Shown one piece after another: positions 43,945 through 52,222 of a DNA stretch of 64,000 bases; positions within the stretch are counted from its first letter, which is position 1; each line of letters starts with the position of its first letter. This DNA comes from Odoribacter sp. AF15-53. Its GTDB lineage: Bacteria; Bacteroidota; Bacteroidia; Bacteroidales; Marinifilaceae. The notes below the pieces were generated by a model, which was not told where the DNA came from, ran no database searches, and worked only from the letters and a program-made list of their open reading frames with translations. The stretch is from assembly GCF_003479425.1 (NCBI RefSeq), contig NZ_QUHC01000002.1, forward strand, positions 310,001 to 374,000. The letters run 5' to 3'. Made by a program: the position numbers and the translations under genes.

Positions 43945-43973
43945 CACTGTCTACTATAAAAAAGTAGACAGTG
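43945..43973 (-). terminator. Perfect 11-bp stem hairpin after the Ig-like gene
   Basis: CACTGTCTACT pairs exactly with AGTAGACAGTG around a 7-nt loop. It lies 38 bp after the Ig-like gene's stop. There is no clear T-tract beyond the stem on the minus strand, so it may be a weak terminator or instead a dyad operator for the permease-fusion gene that starts 135 bp further on. Confidence 0.5.
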
Positions 43974-44010
43974 TAATTACTCTATTTTATAATATTCGTT
44001 AGTTTACATG

Positions 44011-44442
44011 TCATTTACCCTTCGGAATTACGACTAAAGTAAAAGCGGCAAAAACATTACCACGATTATTAAATATTTCTACAAGATAATCTCCCTCATC
44101 TGACACTTTTATATCAGACATCGTAATTATTACTTTGCTTTCTCTTACCCAAAGAGAATAATCTCTTTCGACACGTCTTATTCCCTCATCCGTATCCCTT
44201 ACCAATACAGCATTAGCTTGTGATTCTGAAGCAAAAGTTACCCACACTTCTAAGGTATTTCCCTCATGAATTATAATCTCAGCAGGTGGTTGTGTCAAAA
44301 TTACGGGCGGAGTATTAACAGAACCTGCCAGTTCTACTAATTTTTCTGTATTTTCTCTAATCTTTTGATCATAATCTACAGTAAAAGACATCAATCCGAT
44401 CAAAGAGATTAATGCAAAAACTAATAAAAATGTTTTTTTCAC
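44011..44442 (-). CDS. Small secreted protein with one Ig-like domain
   Basis: The 143-residue protein has a signal peptide (MKKTFLLVFALISLIGLMSFT), a short linker rich in polar residues, and a single I-set-like immunoglobulin fold (about 46-140). The Ig pattern is visible in PPVILTQPPAEIIIHEGNTLEVWVTF and in the terminal strand motif ISDEGDYLVEIFNNRGN (here IKVSDEGDYLVEI), the D-x-G-x-Y signature of Ig domains. No lipobox, sortase or type IX secretion signal is seen. The function is unknown. It stands alone between the permease-fusion gene and a gene-poor decayed stretch. Confidence 0.72.
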   Translation of the reverse strand: MKKTFLLVFALISLIGLMSFTVDYDQKIRENTEKLVELAGSVNTPPVILTQPPAEIIIHEGNTLEVWVTFASESQANAVLVRDTDEGIRRVERDYSLWVRESKVIITMSDIKVSDEGDYLVEIFNNRGNVFAAFTLVVIPKGK

Positions 44443-45161
44443 AATTCATTTTTTGTAAGTTAATAATATGATTATAACAAATATGAGCTGTTACATTTTT
44501 TGTTTATTCTAATGAGCTCTCATATACAAGTCACATCAACTCAAAAAAAGTATTATTCGAATCCCCAAAAAATCCGATATTATTCCCAGTGCACAGAAGT
44601 TTCTCCAAGTAGTCACCCATAAAATCCCAAAAGCGATTCCAAAGATTTGACAAAATCGGAGATATTCCTGCAATTATTATGCTCAACCATCATAATGTTC
44701 TTTGCGCATACTCTCTCTCCCCATCTCGTACATTTACCCGATTTAATAGGATTATCCCATCGTTTTCCCAAGATTTAACTACTTCATCCCTGCTACCCCT
44801 CGCTTACAATTCCGTTTTCACATCGCAATGCCGCATCGGGATAAGGAAAGTGCTAGCGACCCGTGGCAAATACGAAGTAATTAAACTCCAGTATAACCCT
44901 TAGTGTAGTTTTAGCTATGACTTCCCCGCCCCTGCCCTATATTCCATATATATCCCACAATGATCCTACTGGGAGTTCATTATCACCATAAAGCATTCAT
45001 CCTGCATTCATAGAGCATTCAACAACCATTAGAATGCATCAGCAATCATCTTCATATCACGCATACCCTATTCATCGTGATACTAGACAGATTGCAGGAT
45101 AAATATTAGCTAATAGCACATTATAGCTCATCCCCAGTGATATACCGGAGATACCCCGGAC
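44443..45161. other. Gene-poor 719-bp region with decayed sequence and short repeats
   Basis: No credible gene was found on either strand. Three things are visible. Positions 44523-44576 closely match the sigma-fecR junction at 39541-39592. An inverted pair TTATCCCATCG / CGCATCGGGATAA brackets about 44750-44840. Several GCATTCAT/GAATGC-type units occur within 44990-45055 in both orientations. The one open frame (44679-44903) has no protein-like pattern. I interpret the stretch as remnants of former genes and small repeats. Confidence 0.55.
44523..44576 (-). repeat. Second, diverged copy of the locus 2 sigma-fecR junction
   Basis: ACAAGTCACATCAACT followed by an A-rich run, AAAGTATTA and a TCGGATT/TCGAATC-like end is shared with 39541-39592, where it covers the sigma gene's stop codon and spacer. 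On the minus strand the copy also reads through to GGATTCGAATAA, matching the sigma gene's last codons ending in Glu-stop. No sigma or FecR gene flanks it here, so it looks like the residue of a deleted or decayed sigma/FecR locus. Confidence 0.6.
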
Positions 45162-45632
45162 TTACTTCTTCAATGAATCAAACGAAAAAGGCAATAATTG
45201 ACTGGCTTTTATTACCACGGTTTGCTTTTTTCCCATCATGATCACGTCGAAATCAGCCCCGTACCGACGAATGACTTCGGCCATAACCTGCCGACACGCC
45301 CCGCAAGGAGTGACATATTCATCTACCTCCACCCCATGATCACGAGCCGCAATGGCGAGCGCCTTAATCCCGGTCCCCGGGTAAGTCGAGGTGGCATAAA
45401 ATAAAGCCGTACGCTCGGCACATAAACCGGAAGGATAAGCGATATTCTCCTGATTTGAACCGCAAACAATTTCTCCGGTATCCATCAACACGGCTGCACC
45501 CACGGCAAAACCGGAATACGCGCAATAGGCATTTTCCGTGATTTTCAGTGCTGCACGACACAAATCCTCGTACCCCTCCGGGTAAGATTCCTCGTAAACC
45601 ATGTAATCTATCTTCAATTCCGCTTTTTCCAT
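45162..45632 (-). CDS. cdd: Cytidine deaminase
   Basis: Cdd deaminates cytidine and deoxycytidine to uridine and deoxyuridine in pyrimidine salvage. The protein has 156 residues from the ATG at 45632 (MEKAELKIDYMV); the frame opens 13 codons earlier, but that part is intergenic in character. Zinc ligands and the catalytic glutamate are in GLCAERTAL (Cys-Ala-Glu) and VTPCGACRQV (PCxxC), the three-cysteine arrangement of small tetrameric deaminases. Substrate residues NQENIAYPSG are intact. It is divergent from the glucosaminidase gene with about 50 bp between starts. Confidence 0.95.
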   Translation of the reverse strand: MEKAELKIDYMVYEESYPEGYEDLCRAALKITENAYCAYSGFAVGAAVLMDTGEIVCGSNQENIAYPSGLCAERTALFYATSTYPGTGIKALAIAARDHGVEVDEYVTPCGACRQVMAEVIRRYGADFDVIMMGKKQTVVIKASQLLPFSFDSLKK

Positions 45633-45682
45633 TCTAATTTTTTTCGTAATTTTACCGCCAATATAAAACATTATCCGAAACT

Positions 45683-46600
45683 ATGAACAAGATTTACGTT
45701 ATTTTATTTTTGAGTTTTATATGTATCAACATATGTGGTGCCTCGAATGACAGTCGCAAAGCGTTCATCAAAAAATATAAAAGTATCGCCATAGAAGAAA
45801 TGGATCGCACAGGTATCCCCGCCAGTATCAAACTGGCTCAAGGGATGTTGGAATCCGGATGCGGGACCTCAAAACTGGCTATAAACGCGAATAATCACTT
45901 CGGGATCAAATGCCACAACTGGAACGGGGCCAGTTTCACCATGGATGACGATCGACGGAACGAATGCTTCCGGAAATACCGGAACCCGGAAGAATCGTGG
46001 GTAGACCATAGCGAATTCCTATGCTCTCGTCCCCGCTACGCTTTCTTGTTCGACTTACCCAAAACAGACTACAAGGGGTGGGCCAAGGGATTAAAGAAAG
46101 CGGGGTACGCGACAGCTCCCGACTATGCCCAGAAATTAATTAAAATCATCGAGGAAGAAGAACTGTATCAATTCGACCGGCCGGGTAAAAAACTTCGTCC
46201 CATCCCCAACGAATTGAATTATAAACTCAGCGAGAGCAAAAACTACCAAAATCAAGTGGTATACATCAATAACGTCCCCTGCATCAAAGCCAAGGATGGC
46301 GACACGTTCGAAAGCATCGCCGCGTATTTCAATATCCCGTTGAATAAATTATTGAAATACAACGATAAAAACGAACTCTCTATTCGCACGGGGATGCACA
46401 TCTTCTTGAAGAAGAAAAAGAATAAAGCCCCCAAAGGCTACACGTTCCACAAGACGAAAGCGGGCGACACGATGTACATGATATCCCAGATTTACGGGAT
46501 CAAGTACGCCAAATTATTACAATACAATTACATGGACAACGGCGAGCAACCGCAAGTCGGCGAAATGATCTCCTTAAGGGGACCTGCCCAACTATATTAA
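45683..46600 (+). CDS. Secreted glucosaminidase (FlgJ-like) with two LysM domains
   Basis: The 305-residue protein has a signal peptide (1-20, ending ICGAS). A mannosyl-glycoprotein endo-beta-N-acetylglucosaminidase-like (FlgJ/AcmA) domain occupies about 25-165, with the catalytic glutamate in LAQGMLESGCGTSKLA (Glu57) and NNHFGIKC. Two LysM peptidoglycan-binding domains occupy about 193-246 (KDGDTFESIAAYFNIPLNKLLKYN) and 255-300 (KAGDTMYMISQIYGIKYAKLLQYN). It would cleave peptidoglycan glycan strands in the periplasm during growth or division. The DUF4199 gene follows after 13 bp. Confidence 0.92.
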   Translation: MNKIYVILFLSFICINICGASNDSRKAFIKKYKSIAIEEMDRTGIPASIKLAQGMLESGCGTSKLAINANNHFGIKCHNWNGASFTMDDDRRNECFRKYRNPEESWVDHSEFLCSRPRYAFLFDLPKTDYKGWAKGLKKAGYATAPDYAQKLIKIIEEEELYQFDRPGKKLRPIPNELNYKLSESKNYQNQVVYINNVPCIKAKDGDTFESIAAYFNIPLNKLLKYNDKNELSIRTGMHIFLKKKKNKAPKGYTFHKTKAGDTMYMISQIYGIKYAKLLQYNYMDNGEQPQVGEMISLRGPAQLY

Positions 46601-46613
46601 AGGAGAAAAATAA

Positions 46614-47150
46614 ATGGAAAAAACAAACGAGTCATTTTTTAAGCAAAATTCCCTATTCGGTTGCCTGATCGGGGCCGCATTCATCTTTGCTTCCCTTATT
46701 TTCATTTCGGCAGGTAAAGGCGTTGTCGTGAACCCGCAATTCCACAATATCATCATGATGCTAACCATCTTCGGGGTATTCATCGGGATACGTAAATACA
46801 GGGACGAACAACTGGAGGGAATCATCACTTACGGGAAAGCCCTGAAAACGGGGATATACATCCTTAGTATCGCCTCTCTGTGTTACGCGATATACACGTT
46901 CTTCCTCTACACGTTTAGTGCTGACCTGTTGGAAGAATTCAAAAAAATGACTCTCACCACGATAAAAGTGGCAGGCCAGAACTCCCCGCTCTTCAAAATG
47001 ATCGAGGAGAATGCCGATCTATATTTCTTCCCCATCAGCATCGCTTTCGGGGAACTATTCAACCGGATTCTGATCGGTGCGGCATTCACGCTATTTATTG
47101 CTGGATTAGTGAAGAGAAGCAAGTTACCGTTTAACCCCCAACAGTTTTAA
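46614..47150 (+). CDS. DUF4199-family membrane protein
   Basis: The 178-residue protein has four hydrophobic helices (FGCLIGAAFIFASLIFISAG; IIMMLTIFGVFIGI; IYILSIASLCYAIYTFFLY; LFNRILIGAAFTLFIAGLV) and the conserved IRKYRDEQLEGIITYGKALKTG loop typical of DUF4199. Its function is unknown. In many Bacteroidetes it directly precedes a GT2 glycosyltransferase gene, as here (2 bp gap), so it may assist the glycosyltransferase in the inner membrane; that is inference from context. Confidence 0.85.
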   Translation: MEKTNESFFKQNSLFGCLIGAAFIFASLIFISAGKGVVVNPQFHNIIMMLTIFGVFIGIRKYRDEQLEGIITYGKALKTGIYILSIASLCYAIYTFFLYTFSADLLEEFKKMTLTTIKVAGQNSPLFKMIEENADLYFFPISIAFGELFNRILIGAAFTLFIAGLVKRSKLPFNPQQF

Positions 47151-47152
47151 TC

Positions 47153-48100
47153 ATGGATATTTCAGTAGTCGTTCCGTTATACAATGAAGAAGAATCGTTA
47201 CCCGAACTCACGGCGTGGATTGAACGGGTGATGACAACGAACAACTTTACCTACGAAATAATCTTGGTGGACGATGGCAGTAACGATTCCTCGTGGAAAG
47301 TCATCGAGCAGTTGTCGGAGAAAAATAACAACATCCGGGGAATTAAATTCAGAAGAAACTACGGGAAATCCGCCGCCCTGCATTGCGGGTTCGAGGATGC
47401 GGAAGGTGACGTGGTGATCACCATGGACGCGGATTTGCAGGACAGCCCGGATGAAATTCCCGAACTCTACCGGATGATAACGGCTGAAGATTACGATCTT
47501 GTATCCGGTTGGAAAAAGAAAAGATACGACCCGATTTCCAAAACGATCCCCACGAAACTCTTTAATGCCACGGCCCGGAAGTTCTCCGGGATAGAACTGC
47601 ACGATTTTAATTGCGGGCTGAAAGCATACCGGGGTACCGTGGTTAAAAACATCGAAGTCTACGGTGAAATGCACCGTTATATACCAATTTTGGCCAAACA
47701 GGCCGGCTTTACCCGCATCGGGGAAAAGGTGGTACATCACCAGGCCCGGAAATACGGGGTCACGAAATTCGGTATCAGTCGCTTTATCAACGGCTTCCTC
47801 GACCTACTTTCCGTGACTTTTATCACCCGGTTTGCCAAAAAACCCATGCACTTGTTCGGGGCTTTGGGGACCTTATTATTCGTCATCGGTTTCTGCTCGG
47901 CGGCATGGATCGGGATCGAGAAATTAATCGCCCTCGCCCACGAAATGCGAGCCCCGCTCGTGACGAATAACCCTTATTTTTACATCGCGTTGGCCTGTAT
48001 GATTATCGGCACACAACTCTTTCTAGCGGGCTTTCTCGCAGAATTGGTGTCCAGAAGCGCCAGCGACAGGAATGTGTATAGAATTGAGAAAAAAATCTAA
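47153..48100 (+). CDS. GT2 family glycosyltransferase (DPM1/GtrB-like) with two C-terminal membrane helices
   Basis: The 315-residue protein has a GT-A domain with VVPLYNEEESLPEL (7-20), LVDDGSNDSSW (39-48) and the metal-binding DADLQD at 92-97. It ends with two membrane helices (about 232-255 and 270-300), the layout of polyprenyl-phosphate glycosyltransferases such as GtrB/ArnC/DPM1. It probably transfers a sugar from a nucleotide donor to undecaprenyl phosphate at the inner membrane; donor and acceptor are not determinable. It is cotranscribed with DUF4199 and the glucosaminidase. Confidence 0.92.
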   Translation: MDISVVVPLYNEEESLPELTAWIERVMTTNNFTYEIILVDDGSNDSSWKVIEQLSEKNNNIRGIKFRRNYGKSAALHCGFEDAEGDVVITMDADLQDSPDEIPELYRMITAEDYDLVSGWKKKRYDPISKTIPTKLFNATARKFSGIELHDFNCGLKAYRGTVVKNIEVYGEMHRYIPILAKQAGFTRIGEKVVHHQARKYGVTKFGISRFINGFLDLLSVTFITRFAKKPMHLFGALGTLLFVIGFCSAAWIGIEKLIALAHEMRAPLVTNNPYFYIALACMIIGTQLFLAGFLAELVSRSASDRNVYRIEKKI

Positions 48101-48120
48101 AGATTTTCCATATTTTATTT

Positions 48121-48128
48121 TACCTTTG
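48121..48128 (+). promoter_or_regulatory. -7 promoter box of the MFS transporter gene
   Basis: TACCTTTG matches TAnnTTTG exactly, 41 bp before the ATG and immediately after the GT2 stop. The -33 region is AT-rich without a clear TTTG. Confidence 0.5.
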
Positions 48129-48168
48129 AGCGTTTGTGTGCAAATTCAAATTTTTTAAATAAATCATT

Positions 48169-49827
48169 ATGGTCGAAAAAATTCAACAAACCCTTCGAGA
48201 CTCGGCAGCCATGCGCTGGATGGTTCTCTTACTTCTAGCTTTTGCCATGTTCTGTTCTTATATCTTTATGGACATACTCTCGCCCATTAAAGATTTAATG
48301 CAGTCCACCCGGGGTTGGGACTCCACAGCATTTGGAACAATGCAAGGATCAGAAACATTTCTCAATGTCTTTATCTTTTTCCTCATTTTCGCGGGAATTA
48401 TCCTTGACAAAATGGGGGTTCGCTTCACGGCAATCCTTTCCGGAGTCGTGATGTTAGTCGGCGCAACCATCAACTGGTACGCGGTGACCGACAGCTTCCA
48501 AGGTAGCGGGTTAGAGGCTTGGTTTAACAACAACTTGAACTACATCCCCGGTTTTGATGAATTGGGTATTTCTCCTTTCTATAAAGGCATGCCTGCATCA
48601 GCCAAATTCGCGGCGGTAGGCTTCATGATTTTCGGATGCGGTGTTGAAATGGCAGGTATCACGGTTTCCCGTGGAATCGTGAAATGGTTTAAAGGCCGTG
48701 AAATGGCTTTAGCCATGGGATCGGAAATGGCACTAGCTCGTTTGGGCGTTGCCTCTTGCATGATCTTTTCGCCGGTATTCGCCAAACTGGGTGGCAATAT
48801 AGATGTTTCCCGTTCAGTAGCTTTCGGTGTTATCTTGCTACTCGTGGCTCTTATCATGTTCATCGTCTATTTCTTCATGGACAAGAGACTCGATGCACAA
48901 ACCGGAGAAGCGGAAGAAAAAGATGATCCGTTCAAGATCAGCGATTTGGGTAAAATTTTATCCAGTATGGGATTCTGGTTAGTAGCTTTACTTTGCGTAC
49001 TCTACTACTCTGCCATCTTCCCCTTCCAGAAATATGCCGTAAACATGTTACAATGTAACTTGACTTTCAACCCGGTAGATCCCAATTCATTCTGGGCAAC
49101 CAACACGGTAACTGTCATCCAGTATTGTATCATGCTTGTCGTTGCTGCAGCCGCTTTTGCCAGCAACTTCTCAAAAACCAAAGGCATGAGATACGGGTTA
49201 CTGGCGTTAGCTGTCGTGTCACTGATCGTATTCTGCTACATGGGTTACATGCGTCAAAGTGCAGAAACCATATTTGCCGTATTCCCGTTGTTGGCCGTGG
49301 GCATCACGCCTATCTTGGGTAATTACGTGGATCACAAAGGGAAAGCCGCTTCCATGCTTGTCATCGGCTCCATATTGCTTATCCTTTGTCACCTCACTTT
49401 TGCTTTCGTTTTGCCCGTGTTCAAAGGAGATGCCATCGGAGGTGTCATCGTTGCCTATGTCACGATTCTCGTCCTCGGTGCTAGTTTCTCGTTGGTACCT
49501 GCCTCGTTGTGGCCTAGTGTACCGAAATTAGTGGATGCCAAAATTATCGGTAGTGCCTACGCATTGATCTTCTGGGTACAAAATATCGGACTGTGGTTAT
49601 TCCCTCTACTTATCGGTAAGGTATTGGATAAAACTAATCCTCAACTGGTAGCCGATTTGAAAAGCGGAATCATTACCCCCGAAGAAGCCGCCATTTCTTA
49701 CGACTACACCGCTCCCCTCGTGATGCTTGCTTGTCTTGGTGGAGCCGCTCTTATCCTCGGTTTCGTGCTGAAAGCCGTAGACAAGAAAAAAGGTCTCGGA
49801 CTGGAGTTGCCGAATATCCAGAAATAA
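48169..49827 (+). CDS. Major facilitator superfamily transporter
   Basis: This 552-residue inner-membrane protein has about 12 helices. The first loop contains the MFS-like GIILDKMGVRFTA (D-K-x-G-x-R), and a matching KGREMALAMGSEMALARLGVA follows helix 4-5. Two extended loops, one after helix 2 (WYAVTDSFQGSGLEAWFNNNLNY) and one centrally (DAQTGEAEEKDDPFK), account for the greater-than-usual length. Similar long MFS proteins are common in Bacteroidales with unassigned substrates. It has its own promoter and a good terminator, so it is probably monocistronic. Confidence 0.88.
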   Translation: MVEKIQQTLRDSAAMRWMVLLLLAFAMFCSYIFMDILSPIKDLMQSTRGWDSTAFGTMQGSETFLNVFIFFLIFAGIILDKMGVRFTAILSGVVMLVGATINWYAVTDSFQGSGLEAWFNNNLNYIPGFDELGISPFYKGMPASAKFAAVGFMIFGCGVEMAGITVSRGIVKWFKGREMALAMGSEMALARLGVASCMIFSPVFAKLGGNIDVSRSVAFGVILLLVALIMFIVYFFMDKRLDAQTGEAEEKDDPFKISDLGKILSSMGFWLVALLCVLYYSAIFPFQKYAVNMLQCNLTFNPVDPNSFWATNTVTVIQYCIMLVVAAAAFASNFSKTKGMRYGLLALAVVSLIVFCYMGYMRQSAETIFAVFPLLAVGITPILGNYVDHKGKAASMLVIGSILLILCHLTFAFVLPVFKGDAIGGVIVAYVTILVLGASFSLVPASLWPSVPKLVDAKIIGSAYALIFWVQNIGLWLFPLLIGKVLDKTNPQLVADLKSGIITPEEAAISYDYTAPLVMLACLGGAALILGFVLKAVDKKKGLGLELPNIQK

Positions 49828-49850
49828 ACGAATTATTTCAGAACATACAG

Positions 49851-49878
49851 AGAGCCTTCGTTGTATCGCGAAGGCTCT
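49851..49878 (+). terminator. Intrinsic terminator of the MFS gene
   Basis: AGAGCCTTCG pairs exactly with CGAAGGCTCT around an 8-nt loop and is followed by TCTTATCT, 24 bp after the MFS stop. Confidence 0.78.
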
Positions 49879-49920
49879 TCTTATCTAATATTCAAACACA
49901 AGATACGCTATACCATAGTA

Positions 49921-49946
49921 AAAGTGCTTTCCCCGGGAAGCACTTT
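49921..49946 (+). terminator. Terminator-like hairpin, first of a tandem pair
   Basis: AAAGTGCTT pairs with AAGCACTTT around TCCCCGGG, followed by TT. With the next hairpin (49954-49979) it shares the pattern TGCTTTCC...GAAAGCA/GAAGCA. It stands between the MFS terminator and the nitronate monooxygenase promoter. Confidence 0.55.
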
Positions 49947-49953
49947 TTGCACG

Positions 49954-49979
49954 AAAATGCTTTCCATAGAAAGCATTTT
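49954..49979 (+). promoter_or_regulatory. Dyad/hairpin overlapping the nitronate monooxygenase promoter
   Basis: AAAATGCTTTC pairs exactly with GAAAGCATTTT around CATA. It covers the expected -33 element (TTTC at 49961-49964) and the spacer before the -7 box at 49983. It may be an operator rather than a terminator, because transcription from the promoter starts beyond it. Confidence 0.5.
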
Positions 49980-49982
49980 TCG

Positions 49983-49990
49983 TACATTTG
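49983..49990 (+). promoter_or_regulatory. -7 promoter box of the nitronate monooxygenase / M16 operon
   Basis: TACATTTG matches TAnnTTTG exactly, with TTTC 18 bp upstream. The predicted leader to the ATG at 50008 is only about 10 nt. Confidence 0.58.
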
Positions 49991-50007
49991 TTGCAAAAGC
50001 AAAAGAT

Positions 50008-50955
50008 ATGGAAAACAGGATAACAAAACTTTTCAATATAAAATACCCGGTCATTCAAGGGGGTATGGTATGGTGTAGTGGCTGGCGTCTGGCTTCAGCC
50101 GTGAGTAACAATGGCGGGTTAGGATTATTGGGGGCCGGATCCATGCACCCGGAAACCCTGGTGGAACACATCCACAAGACGCAACAGGCAACGAATAAAC
50201 CTTGGGGTATTAACGTTCCCCTACTCTACCCGGAAATTGACCGTCTCATGGATATCATTATTCAAGAAGGGGTGAAAATCGTATTCACCTCTGCCGGGAG
50301 TCCCAAGAAATGGACTCCCACGCTCAAAGCCCACGGGATCACAGTCGTACACGTGATCAGCAGCTCGCTGTTCGCCAAGAAATGCGAAGAAGCCGGGGTA
50401 GATGCTGTCGTGGCGGAAGGTTTCGAGGCAGGGGGACACAACGGACGGGAGGAGACAACCACGTTGACCCTGATCCCGAACGTCGTTGAAAGCTGTTCCC
50501 TTCCCGTAATAGCGGCAGGGGGCATCTCGTCGGGTAAATCCATGTTCGCCGTGATGGCTTTAGGCGCAGAAGGCGTGCAGATCGGAACCCGTTTTGCAGT
50601 AGCCACGGAATCATCCGCACACCCGGCTTTCAAACAACGCGTGCTTGACACCGAAGAAGGCGGAACCATGCTGGCATTAAAAAAATTGGCTCCTACCCGT
50701 TTAATCAAGAACAAGTTTTACGAGCAAGTAAAATCTCTGGAAGATACCGGGGCCGACGCCGCAAAACTGACCGAACTTCTAGGTAAAGGAAGAGCCAAAA
50801 AAGGCATATTCGAAGGAAACATGGAAGAAGGAGAACTAGAGATCGGGCAAATCGCCTCCATGCTTCACCGGGAAGAAACGGTGGCCGAAATCTTCGAAGA
50901 TATTATTACCGACTTCAACAAAGCCGCTAAAAAAAGCATTGGTTGGGAAATGTAA
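50008..50955 (+). CDS. Nitronate monooxygenase-family (2-nitropropane dioxygenase-like) flavoprotein
   Basis: The protein has 315 residues from the ATG at 50008 (MENRITKLFNIKYPVIQGGM). The frame stays open upstream, but those codons run through the two hairpins. It is an FMN-binding TIM barrel with YPVIQGGMVW, INVPLLYP, GFEAGGHNG, AAGGISSGKSMFAVMALGAEGVQIGTRF and ATESSAH, the nitronate monooxygenase / FabK-like pattern. It may oxidise nitronates or be an FMN-dependent enoyl-ACP reductase relative; the family does not separate these by sequence glance. The M16 pair follows after 12 bp. Confidence 0.88.
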   Translation: MENRITKLFNIKYPVIQGGMVWCSGWRLASAVSNNGGLGLLGAGSMHPETLVEHIHKTQQATNKPWGINVPLLYPEIDRLMDIIIQEGVKIVFTSAGSPKKWTPTLKAHGITVVHVISSSLFAKKCEEAGVDAVVAEGFEAGGHNGREETTTLTLIPNVVESCSLPVIAAGGISSGKSMFAVMALGAEGVQIGTRFAVATESSAHPAFKQRVLDTEEGGTMLALKKLAPTRLIKNKFYEQVKSLEDTGADAAKLTELLGKGRAKKGIFEGNMEEGELEIGQIASMLHREETVAEIFEDIITDFNKAAKKSIGWEM

Positions 50956-50967
50956 ACATCCATACAC

Positions 50968-52209
50968 ATGATAAAATATACTCGACATATACTAGATAAT
51001 GGCCTAACCGTCATTTGCAACACAGATACCAGTACCCCATTCGTGTCCGTGAACATCCTTTACAAAGTCGGGGCTCGGGATGAAGATCCCAACCGCACGG
51101 GATTCGCCCATTTATTCGAACACCTCATGTTCGGGGGCTCCCGTCATATTGCCGACTACGATTACCACGTGCAGAAAGCAGGCGGGGATAGCAACGCTTT
51201 CACGAATAACGACTACACAAACTATTACATCACGATCCCGGCACCCAATATCGAAACCGCCTTATGGCTTGAATCGGACCGGATGTTAGCCCTTGATTTC
51301 TCCCAGAAATCACTCGACGTGCAACGCAATGTCGTGATCGAAGAGTTCAAGCAACGCTATTTCAACAATCCTTACGGGGATATCTGGTTAAAACTACGTC
51401 CCCTGGCCTACAAGGTACATCCCTACCAGTGGCCGACGATCGGGAAGAATATAGATCACATCGCCGGAGCCTCGCTTGAAGAAGTGGAAGACTTCTTCCA
51501 TCGTTTCTATGCCCCGGATAATGCCATACTCAGTATCAGCGGGAATATCACGGACGAAAAAGCGTTGGAACTCGTGAAGAAATGGTTCGGGGATATACCG
51601 CCCGCCAACTATCAACGAAAAGCGATTCCCGCGGAACCGAAACAAACAGAAGAACGCCGACTGGTATGCGAACACAACAAGGTCCCGGCTGATGCCATAT
51701 ACAAGGTGTATCACATGGGAGACCGCGCCTCGGACGAGTTCTACACGTGCGACACGATATCGGACATTCTCTCTAACGGTCAATCCTCCCGCCTGTACAT
51801 CAACCTCATCAAGAACGGGAAACTATTCTCGGAAGTGGATGCATATATCACGGGAGACATGGACCCGGGACTTTTCATCTTCTCCGGGAAACTATCCGAA
51901 GGCGTGGCAATCGAAGAGGCCGAAGCCGCTATCCAAAACGAGATCAACCATTTTATCGAGGACCCGATTTCCGAACGGGAACTTCAAAAAGTCATCAACA
52001 AAACAGATGCCCGAATCTCGTACAGCGAGATCAATTATCAAGGGAAATCGGCCAACCTGGCCTTCTTCGAATACTTGGGTAACATCGACCTAATTAATTC
52101 CGAAAGTGCCCGGTACGCGCAAGTATCCCTCGATTCGATAAAACGAACCGCACGAGAACTGTTTGCTCCCGAGAATTGCAGCACGTTATGGTATCTTAAA
52201 GACAAATAA
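50968..52209 (+). CDS. M16-family zinc metallopeptidase, catalytic subunit
   Basis: The 413-residue protein has the inverted zinc motif HxxEH in FAHLFEHLMF (His48, Glu51, His52) and the downstream glutamate region VVIEEFKQRYFNNPYG, so the active site is intact. No signal peptide is present (MIKYTRHILDNGLTV), which points to cytosolic action. Members of this two-gene M16B arrangement form heterodimers with the non-catalytic protein encoded 13 bp downstream and degrade small peptides. It is cotranscribed with the nitronate monooxygenase-like gene. Confidence 0.93.
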   Translation: MIKYTRHILDNGLTVICNTDTSTPFVSVNILYKVGARDEDPNRTGFAHLFEHLMFGGSRHIADYDYHVQKAGGDSNAFTNNDYTNYYITIPAPNIETALWLESDRMLALDFSQKSLDVQRNVVIEEFKQRYFNNPYGDIWLKLRPLAYKVHPYQWPTIGKNIDHIAGASLEEVEDFFHRFYAPDNAILSISGNITDEKALELVKKWFGDIPPANYQRKAIPAEPKQTEERRLVCEHNKVPADAIYKVYHMGDRASDEFYTCDTISDILSNGQSSRLYINLIKNGKLFSEVDAYITGDMDPGLFIFSGKLSEGVAIEEAEAAIQNEINHFIEDPISERELQKVINKTDARISYSEINYQGKSANLAFFEYLGNIDLINSESARYAQVSLDSIKRTARELFAPENCSTLWYLKDK

Positions 52210-52222
52210 TTGACCACAAGTT

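Noticed and set aside
44679..44903. 74-codon open frame in the gene-poor region
   Set aside because: Composition and translation look random, there is no promoter or ribosome site, and it spans an inverted repeat.
49861..50007. Long N-terminal extension of the nitronate monooxygenase
   Set aside because: The added codons run through a terminator, two hairpins and the -7 box; the family N-terminus begins at the ATG at 50008.
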